NCBI GenBank assembly: GCA_910587165.1
Contig: CAJUKP010000002.1
Coordinates: 124,001 to 188,000 of the forward strand
Length of the DNA stretch: 64,000 nucleotides
Direction: 5' to 3'
Source: an uncultured Duncaniella sp.
GTDB taxonomy: Bacteria; Bacteroidota; Bacteroidia; Bacteroidales; Muribaculaceae
Position numbers and translations under genes: made by a program. The notes under the pieces were generated by a model. It was not told the origin of the DNA. It did no database searches and worked only from the letters and a program-made list of their open reading frames with translations. The first letter of the stretch is position 1. Each line of letters opens with the position of its first letter. Positions 16,132 to 26,032 of this stretch are shown piece by piece.

Positions 16132-17271
16132 TTAGTCACAACGATGTGCGCCATCTGAAATGATCACGTCGTAAATCTTTGGTTCGTGACCATATTTGGC
16201 ATTGAACTTATCCTTCGCGGTAGCAATGAAGTGATCATATTTGTCGTTGGCCACAAGGTTGATGGTGCAACCTCCGAAGCCGCCTCCCATTATACGGGAA
16301 CCGATGACACCACATTCTTTTGCTATCTCGTTGAGATAGTCAAGCTCCTCACATGACACTTCGTAGTCTTTCGAGAGTCCGTCGTGTGTCTCATACATCA
16401 GGCGGCCCACTGTGTCAATGTCGCCTCGATTGAGCGCGTCACAGACATCAAGCACACGCTCTTTCTCTTCAATTACGAATTTAGCGCGCATATAGTCCTC
16501 TGCCGAGATATCGGTCTTGACAGCCTCAAGCATCTCCTTGTCGGCATCCCTGAGTGTCTCCACGCCGAGGCGTTTGGCCACTCGCTCACACGACTGACGG
16601 CGCTTGTTGTAGGGTGAGTCGACAAGCTCATGCTTCACAACAGAGTCAACAAGCACCAACCGATATCCGTCAATCTTAAATGGGAAATATTCATATTCCA
16701 ACGAACGGCAATCGAGACGTATCAGGCAGTCCTTCTTTCCGAAGACAGACGCGAACTGATCCATGATGCCACAGTTGACTCCGCAATAATTATGCTCTGT
16801 GGACTGGCCTATCTTGGCGAGCTCGAACTTTTCGATAGAGTTGCCGTTGAAAAGATCATTTATGGCGAATGCGAAGCAAGACTCAAGAGCTGCAGAAGAG
16901 GAGAGACCTGCGCCAAGAGGAACATTGCCGGCAAATGTGGCGTCAAATCCCTTGACGGTTCCTCCACGCTTGATGGTCTCACGGCAAACACCGAACACAT
17001 AGCGTGCCCACTGTTCAGCAGGAGCGTCTTCTTCATTCAGGCCGAAAGAGGTCGATTCATTGAGGTCAAGAGAGTACAGGTTGACCTTATCCGTGTTGTT
17101 GGGCCGGATGTCGGCCATGATCACCTTGTCAATCGCACCCGGGAATACGAATCCTCCATTATAATCGGTATGTTCCCCGATCAGGTTGATTCGCCCGGCC
17201 GAGGCGTAGAGGGTGCCTTCGCCGCCAAAATGGTCGGCAAAAGCTTTTGCAACTTTTTCTTTAAGTTCCAT
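16132..17271 (-). CDS. galK: Galactokinase
   Basis: GalK phosphorylates alpha-D-galactose to galactose-1-phosphate with ATP. GHMP-kinase motifs are in order: the galactokinase signature GRINLIGEHTDYNGG near the N-terminus, the ATP loop PLGAGLSSSAALE, and GSRIMGGGFGGCTIN near the C-terminus. The ATG at 17271 gives 379 aa, normal for the family; the longer in-frame ORF to 17397 would run back into the upstream gene. It is third in the order galM, nucleotidyltransferase, galK, with a 13-base gap. No galT or galE is in the window. Confidence 0.93.
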   Translation of the reverse strand: MELKEKVAKAFADHFGGEGTLYASAGRINLIGEHTDYNGGFVFPGAIDKVIMADIRPNNTDKVNLYSLDLNESTSFGLNEEDAPAEQWARYVFGVCRETIKRGGTVKGFDATFAGNVPLGAGLSSSAALESCFAFAINDLFNGNSIEKFELAKIGQSTEHNYCGVNCGIMDQFASVFGKKDCLIRLDCRSLEYEYFPFKIDGYRLVLVDSVVKHELVDSPYNKRRQSCERVAKRLGVETLRDADKEMLEAVKTDISAEDYMRAKFVIEEKERVLDVCDALNRGDIDTVGRLMYETHDGLSKDYEVSCEELDYLNEIAKECGVIGSRIMGGGFGGCTINLVANDKYDHFIATAKDKFNAKYGHEPKIYDVIISDGAHRCD

Positions 17272-17284
17272 GATATCTTCTTTG

Positions 17285-18190
17285 TTAAAACATTTTTTCA
17301 GGATATGTTCCATCCTTGTGGAGAGCTGCGAATTTCTCAACCACGCCGGGACGGTCGGCGGAATATGTGACACCGAACCATTTCGAATCTGTATCAAGCA
17401 CCTTCACTGTGGCCTCGCCATTGTGGATAAGGGTATCAATACAGAGCGGAATAAAGAATTCCGCCTTGGGAGTGTCGAGGTCCTTGTCAAGGAATTTCTT
17501 GAATTCACGTTCGGAATAGTCGAAGTAGTCCGGTGTGAATCCCCAGAGATTCATCGAGACGGGAGTCATGGGGTCGAGAGTCTGCTCGATACCATTCTCA
17601 TCGGTGAATACGATGTCTCCGTTGGGGGCATACGATATTGCTGTACGCTCAACCACTCCGGTGAGGTTTCCGTCATTTCCTCGGGAACACACTCCACGTG
17701 CCACTGATCCATTTTCGGTCATGGTATTACCCACACGGAATCCAACCATTGAATAATCACCCTTACGGTTGCGTGGACGCATGAGATCTTCGGCAATCAC
17801 ACGAAATGCGTCACGGCCATAAAAGTCATCGGCATTTATTACGGCGAAAGGCTCGTTGATAACCTCCTTGCCCATGAGCACTGCATGGTTGGTGCCCCAT
17901 GGCTTTGTGCGATCAGCAGGACAGGTATAACCTTCGGGGAGCTTGTCCGTTGCCTGGAAGACCACTTCTACCGGAATATGCCCTTCATATTTCGATAGGA
18001 TCTTTTCACGGAAATCGTTTTCAAAGTCCTTGCGGATCACAAACACCACCTTGCCGAAGCCAGCCTGTATGGCATCGTATATGGAATAGTCCATGATTGT
18101 CTGTCCCTGAGGGCCAAGGGGGTCAAGCTGCTTAAGACCGCCGTAACGACTGCCCATTCCGGCAGCGAGAACGAAGAGTGTAGGTTTCAT
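17285..18190 (-). CDS. Sugar-phosphate nucleotidyltransferase
   Basis: A 301-aa nucleotidyltransferase with an N-terminal Rossmann-like domain: LFVLAAGMGSRYGGLKQLDP carries the GxGxR and Lys signature, and the metal-binding Asp pair is in AVINADDFYG. The opening resembles glucose-1-phosphate uridylyl- and thymidylyltransferases, but the substrate cannot be read. It lies between galM and galK with gaps of 27 and 13 bases, so it is almost surely part of galactose catabolism. It may activate galactose-1-phosphate directly or supply UDP-glucose; see findings. Confidence 0.85.
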   Translation of the reverse strand: MKPTLFVLAAGMGSRYGGLKQLDPLGPQGQTIMDYSIYDAIQAGFGKVVFVIRKDFENDFREKILSKYEGHIPVEVVFQATDKLPEGYTCPADRTKPWGTNHAVLMGKEVINEPFAVINADDFYGRDAFRVIAEDLMRPRNRKGDYSMVGFRVGNTMTENGSVARGVCSRGNDGNLTGVVERTAISYAPNGDIVFTDENGIEQTLDPMTPVSMNLWGFTPDYFDYSEREFKKFLDKDLDTPKAEFFIPLCIDTLIHNGEATVKVLDTDSKWFGVTYSADRPGVVEKFAALHKDGTYPEKMF

Positions 18191-18217
18191 TTTATCTTTT
18201 TATTGATGTTCTGTCGT

Positions 18218-19258
18218 TTATTTAAATACGAATTTAATTGTCTCCTTATATTCTTCTCCGGGACGAAGCTCTGAGGAAGGGAACTCCGGATGATTGGGGG
18301 CATCCGGGAAATTCTGACATTCGATGGCAACTCCATCATAGTCATGATAGTTGTGCCCCGAGATGCTTTCCGGACAACCCTCAAGCCAGTTCCCGGTATA
18401 GATCTGCATACCGGGTTGGGTAGTAAGCACCCGTAGTTCACGTCCTGACCGGGCGGCCTTCAGAGCGGCAACTTCTTTAAGTATGCCTTTCTCATGATCC
18501 TTGACTATCCAGCAATGGTCGTATCCCTTTCCAATCTTCAAAGGCTCAAATTCGGCATTGATGTCACGCCCGATGGTCTTGAACTCACGAAAATCCATCG
18601 GCGTTCCTGCTACCGGAGCAAACTCGCCGGTTGGAATCTGAGTTTCATCTGTCGGAAGATATAGATCCGAGTTAAGTCTCAGTTCATGTTCAAGCACCGA
18701 GCCTGAAGCCTCTCCGTCGAGGTTGAAATATACGTGATTGGTTAGATTTATCACGGTTGGAGCGTCCGTGTCTGCCTCAAGCACAAGGGTCAGTTCATTA
18801 TTGTCGTTCCAGGTGTATCTGGCGGTGACCGTGAGATTGCCGGGATAACCTTCCTCGCCATCCTCAGCCACATATATGAATACGATTGTATCGTTGCCTG
18901 ATATCTTCGCATCCCATATACGGTTCATGAAGCCCTCCGGACCACCGTGGAGAGCATTCGGCCCATTGTTGATGGCAAGAGTGTATGCCTTGTCATCAAG
19001 CTTGAAATGTCCGCGGGCTATACGGTTGGCAAACCGGCCTGGTATTTTTCCCGCACACGGACCATCGGCTATCCAAGATGCTGCATCCTTGTATCCAAGT
19101 GCGACATTGTCATGCTGCCCATCTTTGTCAGGAACATTTATGGCTACGATCCCGGCTCCAAGAGTGGAAAGTGTCACACTTGCGCCGGAGGCGTTGGTTA
19201 TTGTATAGTGGGTGATGGATCCCTTTGGAGAATTGAATTGCTGAGTAGTTATATTCAT
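18218..19258 (-). CDS. galM: Aldose 1-epimerase (mutarotase)
   Basis: GalM interconverts beta- and alpha-galactose so that GalK can use it. Motifs: GRFANRIARGHFKLD, NNGPNALHGGPEGF, the catalytic His region in NLTNHVYFNLDGE, KGYDHCWIV, and the catalytic Glu in VAIECQNFPDAPN near the C-terminus. I choose the ATG at 19258 (346 aa) because the longer ORF begins at 19309, upstream of the promoter box at 19278-19285. No signal peptide, so cytoplasmic. First gene of the gal operon. Confidence 0.92.
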   Translation of the reverse strand: MNITTQQFNSPKGSITHYTITNASGASVTLSTLGAGIVAINVPDKDGQHDNVALGYKDAASWIADGPCAGKIPGRFANRIARGHFKLDDKAYTLAINNGPNALHGGPEGFMNRIWDAKISGNDTIVFIYVAEDGEEGYPGNLTVTARYTWNDNNELTLVLEADTDAPTVINLTNHVYFNLDGEASGSVLEHELRLNSDLYLPTDETQIPTGEFAPVAGTPMDFREFKTIGRDINAEFEPLKIGKGYDHCWIVKDHEKGILKEVAALKAARSGRELRVLTTQPGMQIYTGNWLEGCPESISGHNYHDYDGVAIECQNFPDAPNHPEFPSSELRPGEEYKETIKFVFK

Positions 19259-19277
19259 GGTTATGACGTTTGTTTTG

Positions 19278-19310
19278 CAAAAGTAAGAATTATTTGTCGG
19301 GTTGACCAAA
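19278..19310 (-). promoter_or_regulatory. Promoter of the gal operon
   Basis: On the minus strand TTTG (19307-19310), a 21-base spacer, then TACTTTTG (19278-19285) followed by C. It fixes the galM start downstream. Confidence 0.65.
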
Positions 19311-19422
19311 TTTAATCATGTCAAAAGATGATACAATTCACTCAAAACATAGTAAAAATCATAAAGGGCCACCTAATTTTGACACAGCCGGGCCAAAATG
19401 CAGGAATTAAAGAAAAAATTCG

Positions 19423-21069
<1,647 letters not shown>

Positions 21070-21091
21070 TGCGTTTCCAATTTGAAATAAC

Positions 21092-21141
21092 GCGAGATTT
21101 TCACTTTTATACATTATACGGGTGAAAATCTCGCCATTTTT
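21092..21141 (+). terminator. Rho-independent terminator after the ABC-F gene
   Basis: A perfect 13-bp stem, GCGAGATTTTCAC (21092-21104) with GTGAAAATCTCGC (21122-21134), followed by CATTTTT. The metX promoter box begins a few bases later. Confidence 0.8.
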
Positions 21142-21144
21142 GCA

Positions 21145-21152
21145 TACCTTTG
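21145..21152 (+). promoter_or_regulatory. -7 promoter box of metX
   Basis: TACCTTTG, then C, 21 bases before the metX ATG and directly behind the terminator stem. Confidence 0.6.
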
Positions 21153-21173
21153 CGTTTCATTTCATAATTGACG

Positions 21174-22196
21174 ATGAACAAAATGCAGATATATGACCAT
21201 CCACACTCCTTCAGGCTGGAATCCGGTGTCCAACTCCCGCAACTCCGCATAGCCTATAACACTTACGGCACACTGAACGAGAATGGCGACAATGTCGTGT
21301 GGGTATGTCATGCTCTTACTGCCAACAGTGATGTGGCCGGTTGGTGGCCACATTCGGTGGAAAGAGGCCGGTTTCTCGATCCTGAAAAGTGGTTCGTTGT
21401 TTGCGCCAACTTCATAGGATCACCATACGGGACCACCGCTCCACTCCACGTCAATCCGCTCACCGGCAAACCTTACTATGGAGATTTTCCACGTTATACC
21501 ATAAGGGATATGGTCAACGCACACAGGATTCTTGCCGATCATCTGGGTATTGACCGTATCCACACTCTCGTAGGTTGTTCCGTGGGCGGTTTCCAGGCCA
21601 TAGAATGGGCAGTGATGGAGCCCGAACGATTTGATCGTCTGTCCCTTATGGCGACAGATGCTGTAGCGACCCCCTGGACCATAGCAATTGATGAAACACA
21701 ACGTATGTGCATCGAGGCTGACAGGACCTTCGGCGAGCCACGCAATGATGCAGGAGCGGCAGGGCTTGCCGCCGCACGTGCCATCGGGCTTCTCAGCTAT
21801 CGCGGACCATCCGGCTATAATCTCACACAGCGTGATGTTGAAGAGTATCCCGCACCACGCAGAGCGGTTACTTACCAGCGATATCAGGGAGACAAGTTGG
21901 TAAAGCGTTTCGACGCATATTCATATCATGCCATTCTGGATGCATTTGATTCCCATGATGTCGGAAGGGGTAGAGGTGGACTTGAAGCAGCTGTAGCTGA
22001 AATCAGGGCAAAAACACTTGTCATAGGTCTCACGACCGATATTGTCTTTCCTCCTGACGATATGAGAGCTCTCGCTGCGAAAATACCCGGTTCGGTCTAT
22101 GCCGAAATCCAGTCTCCGTTCGGCCATGACGGTTTTTTGGTCGAACACGAACAACTCAACGCCCTGATGATCCCTTTTATGGCATCAGAGGTATAA
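21174..22196 (+). CDS. metX: Homoserine O-acetyltransferase
   Basis: An alpha/beta-hydrolase enzyme that acylates L-homoserine for methionine synthesis by direct sulfhydrylation or trans-sulfuration. The ATG at 21174 gives 340 aa; a TTG six bases upstream is less likely. The nucleophile elbow is VGCSVGGFQA with Ser136, and the other triad members are Asp289 in GLTTDIVFPP and His318 in PFGHDGFL. The oxyanion-side motif CHALTANSDVAGWW and NFIGSPYGTTAP are typical. The family contains both acetyl- and succinyl-CoA users; acetyl is the usual assignment and is not proven here. An EamA transporter follows 5 bases later. Confidence 0.9.
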   Translation: MNKMQIYDHPHSFRLESGVQLPQLRIAYNTYGTLNENGDNVVWVCHALTANSDVAGWWPHSVERGRFLDPEKWFVVCANFIGSPYGTTAPLHVNPLTGKPYYGDFPRYTIRDMVNAHRILADHLGIDRIHTLVGCSVGGFQAIEWAVMEPERFDRLSLMATDAVATPWTIAIDETQRMCIEADRTFGEPRNDAGAAGLAAARAIGLLSYRGPSGYNLTQRDVEEYPAPRRAVTYQRYQGDKLVKRFDAYSYHAILDAFDSHDVGRGRGGLEAAVAEIRAKTLVIGLTTDIVFPPDDMRALAAKIPGSVYAEIQSPFGHDGFLVEHEQLNALMIPFMASEV

Positions 22197-22201
22197 CACT
22201 A

Positions 22202-23125
22202 ATGGACATTTTAATGAACCGCGCTACCAAAGGATATATTCTTGGGGCGATTGCCGCTGTGAGCTACGGCACAAACCCACTGTTCGCTGTCCCTCTCTAC
22301 CGCATGGGCCTCAATACAGGCTCCGTGCTCTTCTACCGCTATTCGATTGCGGTCATAATCCTCGGAATTGTCATGCTGTGCAAGAGGCATAGCTTCAGGC
22401 TTACCGGCCGACGGCTTCCGCTTATGATCATCGAGGGGGTAATGTTCGCGTTATCATCTGTGTTGCTGTTTGAGGCTTACCGATATATGGATGTCGGACT
22501 TGCTTCCACACTCCTTTTTGTCGAACCGGTATTCATCGCGCTTATTCTATGGATTTTCTACCGGCAGCGTATAAATATGCTCACGGCTGGATCAATAGTC
22601 GTGTGTATGGCCGGTATATTCTTGCTATCCGATCCCGGGCCGGGAGCATTTGTGACATTCGAGGGGATAATCCTCGTAATGCTTGCTTCGCTTGCCTATG
22701 CGGTGTATATGGTTCTTATCAACAAGACGTCCCTACAACGGCTTCATGGTACGACAATAACATTCTATTCACTGCTCTTTGGGCTTTCGGTGTTTGTGGT
22801 ATATCTGGACGGACTCACCGAATTGCAGCCTGTACCGCTCAATCACATCGGCATAGTATGCGTGGCAGGTCTGTCGATATTCCCCACGATTGTGTCGCTT
22901 ATGACCGTGGCTGTGTCAGTGCAACTCATCGGATCAGTGAGCGTGTCAATACTTGGAGCTCTCGAGCCGATCACAGGAGTATTTTTCGGTGTGGCACTCT
23001 TTGATGAACATCTCACTTTCAAGGCCTGTTGCGGCATTGTGCTGATTTTATCCTCCGTGCTTATGCTTGTATGCGCCCCTGTCATATTGAAAATCTATAG
23101 GAAAAGGATTCACTCAAAAGATTAA
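22202..23125 (+). CDS. EamA/DMT-family transporter
   Basis: A 307-aa integral membrane protein with about ten hydrophobic segments arranged as two EamA repeats. The first begins GYILGAIAAVSYGTNPLFA; the second ends ILGALEPITGVFFGVALFDE, the usual EamA hallmark in the last third. Drug/metabolite transporters of this family export amino acids or small metabolites, and the substrate cannot be read. It is 5 bases downstream of metX, so a link to homoserine or methionine export is possible but only by position. Confidence 0.8.
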   Translation: MDILMNRATKGYILGAIAAVSYGTNPLFAVPLYRMGLNTGSVLFYRYSIAVIILGIVMLCKRHSFRLTGRRLPLMIIEGVMFALSSVLLFEAYRYMDVGLASTLLFVEPVFIALILWIFYRQRINMLTAGSIVVCMAGIFLLSDPGPGAFVTFEGIILVMLASLAYAVYMVLINKTSLQRLHGTTITFYSLLFGLSVFVVYLDGLTELQPVPLNHIGIVCVAGLSIFPTIVSLMTVAVSVQLIGSVSVSILGALEPITGVFFGVALFDEHLTFKACCGIVLILSSVLMLVCAPVILKIYRKRIHSKD

Positions 23126-23131
23126 TTGGAA

Positions 23132-23479
23132 ATGGTAAAACAATGTGCCGTGATATTCGGATGTCTTGCTGCCGGAGAGTTTATTGTCTGGCTCACAGGA
23201 ATCACCATACCCGGAAGTATAATCGGGATGCTTTTGCTGACGCTGCTTCTTGACCGTAATATAGTCAATGCGGAAAAGGTCGCACCGATGTGCAGGTTCC
23301 TTGTCTCCAACATGGGATTCTTTTTTGTTCCCCCGGGCGTGGCCCTGATGTTATATTTCGATCTGATTGCTGCATCGTGGCTACCGATCACAGTGGCTAC
23401 GGTGGTCAGCACTGCTCTTGTTCTTGTAATCACAGGTCAGGTTCATCAATACTTTCGTCATGCAGTTCATAAAAAGTGA
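23132..23479 (+). CDS. lrgA: LrgA/CidA family holin-like protein
   Basis: A small (115-aa) membrane protein with four hydrophobic segments. The family motif is clear in TGITIPGSIIGMLLLTLLL, and GFFFVPPGVALM matches the second conserved block. LrgA/CidA proteins oligomerise and affect autolysis and, in recent work on several bacteria, transport of small metabolites such as pyruvate or glycolate with LrgB. The ATG at 23132 is preferred to a TTG six bases earlier. It overlaps lrgB by 20 bases. Confidence 0.85.
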   Translation: MVKQCAVIFGCLAAGEFIVWLTGITIPGSIIGMLLLTLLLDRNIVNAEKVAPMCRFLVSNMGFFFVPPGVALMLYFDLIAASWLPITVATVVSTALVLVITGQVHQYFRHAVHKK

Positions 23480-24152
23480 GATTTTTCTTATTGCCGTCAC
23501 ATTCCTCGTTTTCTACGGCGCACAGAAGCTTCGCGACAGGACCGGTCTTCAGGTGCTGCATCCGGTACTTGTCACAATAGCTGCCATAATCGCATTTCTG
23601 AAACTCACCGGTCTGAGTTATGAGGACTACTCGGCATCCGGCCGTTTCATTGAATTCTGGCTTAAACCGGCCATCGTTGCACTTGGACTCCCACTATATA
23701 CCCAGTTGAAATCAATCAGGCGCCAATTTCTGCCAATACTGATGAGTGAATTGGCCGGATGTGTGGTAGGAATTGTATCCGTTGTGCTCATAGCCAAAGG
23801 CATGGGAGCGTCCCGTGAGATCATCATATCTCTCGTCCCCAAATCCGTTACCACCCCTATAGCTATCGAGATCACCACACAGCTCGGTGGAATACCATCC
23901 CTTACAGCTGCGATTGTGGTTGCGGTTGGATTGTTAGGGGCGGTATGTGGACTGCGTGTTCTGAGCATCGGCCGCATCTATAGCCCCATAGCTATGAGTA
24001 TAAGTATGGGAACGGCGGCTCATGTCATAGGCACGAGCCGCGCGTCGCAACTTTCAGACCGCTATGGAGCTTACGCTACAGTCGGTCTTATTCTGAATGG
24101 TGTTCTCACTTCTGTGATTTCGGGGCCACTTCTGACTCTGATGGGTGTTTGA
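23460..24152 (+). CDS. lrgB: LrgB/CidB family membrane protein
   Basis: A 230-aa polytopic membrane protein, partner of LrgA. Conserved segments are FWLKPAIVALGLPLYTQL, SLVPKSVTTPIAIEI (the LrgB hallmark) and SMGTAAHVIGTSRA. Its start lies inside lrgA, so the two are translationally coupled. Its last 47 bases overlap the convergent MscS-type gene on the other strand, which leaves no room for a terminator between them. Confidence 0.88.
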   Translation: MQFIKSEIFLIAVTFLVFYGAQKLRDRTGLQVLHPVLVTIAAIIAFLKLTGLSYEDYSASGRFIEFWLKPAIVALGLPLYTQLKSIRRQFLPILMSELAGCVVGIVSVVLIAKGMGASREIIISLVPKSVTTPIAIEITTQLGGIPSLTAAIVVAVGLLGAVCGLRVLSIGRIYSPIAMSISMGTAAHVIGTSRASQLSDRYGAYATVGLILNGVLTSVISGPLLTLMGV

Positions 24153-25431
24153 GATTCACAGTGAGCGAGTCCGTACCGGATGACTCATTGTAGATATTCA
24201 GTCCGAACAGAGGTGCGGTCACGATTATGTGTTCAAACATAGCGCTTTGAATAGCCTCATACTCAGTCCACTTGGTGGTGGCTGTGAAACACCATATCTG
24301 CAGGGGGATACCGTATTCATCAGGAGCCATAAGCCGCACAAGGATCTGACTGTCGGTCGAGATATACGGATTGTTAAGCAACCACTCGCACATATATGCT
24401 CTGAAGAGGCCGAGATTTGTATCAAGAGTTCCATTGGTCGTGGCCAGCCCCGGGTCATATTCAGGTTTGCCACCGTTGGCCCTTATCTTATCCACGAATG
24501 GCTTGAGGAGCGGGAGTTTCTCAACCATTCCGTCGACCCATTCGGCATCGACACTCTTCACTGAATAAATTTCAAATCCTATGGTGCGGGCTATCTGCCT
24601 GCATCCCGATGCCTGCATTCCGCGCCAATTCTGAAAAGATCCTGAAATAAGAGAGTAGGGCGGTACTGTGACAATTGTGTTATCCCAGTTCTGTATTTTC
24701 ACAGATGACAGTGACACATCCATGACTATACCGTTGGCCATAGTGGAAGGCACTACAATCCAGTCTCCCACTCTCAACGAATCGTTTTGTGAAAGTTGAA
24801 GCCCGGCGACCAGTCCAAGAATACTATCCTTGAAGACCAACATCAGCACGGCGGCAAAAGCTCCAAGACCGGTGAGTAGCGCGACAGGTGATTTCGCTAC
24901 TATTATTGAGACCGAAATGATTATGGCAATAATCCATAGAATGGCAACCAACGTGTCAAGAATGCCCTTGATCGGTAGATTTTTGGTATTTCGCTTCTCA
25001 TCAAATCTCAGCCAAATGAACGATGTTACTGAACATAATGCCATGCAGAGAACAATGGTTGTATAGACAAGCAATCCTCTGAGCACAATTACATTTATGA
25101 GTGATTTGCCGGTGAATGCAAAAGGGAGGAAGGCCAGAATGACGAGTGGTGGTATAACCCGACAGCAATGAATGAGCACATGGCGGTTCACAAGCTCATC
25201 GGCAAGTTCCTTATTTCTTACACTCAGAAATTTCTTCACACCGATCCTTACACCGTTGCTGACTATCCAGCCCAGCAATAGAGCGGCACCGACAATGATG
25301 GCGGCATATATTATCTCCTCGGTCATGACATCCTTTTCAAGTCCGACATGATCAAGGAAGCGATGTATATGGCTCAGAAGCCATTGGGCAACTTCGTGAG
25401 ATGGAATTAAATCTGCGGTAATCATAAGCAT
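24106..25431 (-). CDS. MscS-family mechanosensitive channel, YbdG-like
   Basis: A 441-aa protein with an N-terminal region of several membrane segments, then the MscS pore/beta region: LLTGLGAFAAVLMLVFKDSI and GLVAGLQLSQNDSLRVGDWI match the conserved TM3 and beta-domain start, followed by VKIQNWDNTIVTVPPYSLI. The family opens under membrane tension and releases solutes. The layout with a long C-terminal domain fits YbdG/MscM-like members. Two nearby ATGs (25431 and 25425) are possible starts. The C-terminal tail overlaps the end of lrgB by 47 bases. Confidence 0.87.
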   Translation of the reverse strand: MLMITADLIPSHEVAQWLLSHIHRFLDHVGLEKDVMTEEIIYAAIIVGAALLLGWIVSNGVRIGVKKFLSVRNKELADELVNRHVLIHCCRVIPPLVILAFLPFAFTGKSLINVIVLRGLLVYTTIVLCMALCSVTSFIWLRFDEKRNTKNLPIKGILDTLVAILWIIAIIISVSIIVAKSPVALLTGLGAFAAVLMLVFKDSILGLVAGLQLSQNDSLRVGDWIVVPSTMANGIVMDVSLSSVKIQNWDNTIVTVPPYSLISGSFQNWRGMQASGCRQIARTIGFEIYSVKSVDAEWVDGMVEKLPLLKPFVDKIRANGGKPEYDPGLATTNGTLDTNLGLFRAYMCEWLLNNPYISTDSQILVRLMAPDEYGIPLQIWCFTATTKWTEYEAIQSAMFEHIIVTAPLFGLNIYNESSGTDSLTVNLKHPSESEVAPKSQK

Positions 25432-25501
25432 AACTTTAAAACAATTTATATTTTTAACGTTTCTTACCCCAAAAGAGTTTGTGACATTGGAGAAAGGTTG
25501 T

Positions 25502-25509
25502 TAATTTTG
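25502..25509 (+). promoter_or_regulatory. -7 promoter box of the 25.5-29.3 kb two-gene unit
   Basis: TAATTTTG on the plus strand, 14 bases before the ATG at 25524, which implies a leader of only about 9 bases. Confidence 0.55.
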
Positions 25510-25523
25510 TGGAAAAAGAGTGA

Positions 25524-26000
25524 ATGGCCATCTGTTCTATATTTCAATCTGTGGAATTCTATGTGATTTCCTCTGTCATTGCTGCAGCTGTAGTGGCTTT
25601 ACTCGGGAAGAATTCATCTCCCGGGCCGGCAAGGCAATATCTTCTTGCCGGAGTTATAACAAAAGAGGATGAAGAGTTTGAACCATCCGTGGAGTTCATC
25701 TGCTGTGAGGACGGAAGTGTCATACTCCGACGGCGCGGCATCTCCGGCATCAATACTTCCGGCGCTGTGAGTCTTGCAATAGAGGTCGTGGGATTTGACG
25801 TCAAGATAATGGAGCGTGTGGTCGAGGGGAAAGTTGAATCAGAGCATATCAACACAGCCTCATTCATACTTGACTTTCTTGGGAGGGAACATTATTTCAT
25901 TTCCTATGAGTCACCAGTCACAACGAACTCCTCATCATTATTCATGTCTCTGACTCTAAACAACCGGGAAGGGAACAGAATTGTAAAGAAACTTCAGTAA
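25524..26000 (+). CDS. Membrane-anchored protein of unknown function
   Basis: 158 aa with a short N-terminal hydrophobic segment (FYVISSVIAAAVVALL) and no Cys after it, so an anchored or exported protein and not a lipoprotein. The rest looks beta-rich and acidic (KEDEEFEPSVEFICCEDGSVILRR). I recognise no family. It has its own promoter box and ends 32 bases before the 1099-aa AlbA_2 protein, so the two probably share a transcript. Confidence 0.7.
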   Translation: MAICSIFQSVEFYVISSVIAAAVVALLGKNSSPGPARQYLLAGVITKEDEEFEPSVEFICCEDGSVILRRRGISGINTSGAVSLAIEVVGFDVKIMERVVEGKVESEHINTASFILDFLGREHYFISYESPVTTNSSSLFMSLTLNNREGNRIVKKLQ

Positions 26001-26032
26001 GATTTCATAAACCAAATTATTACAACACTATA

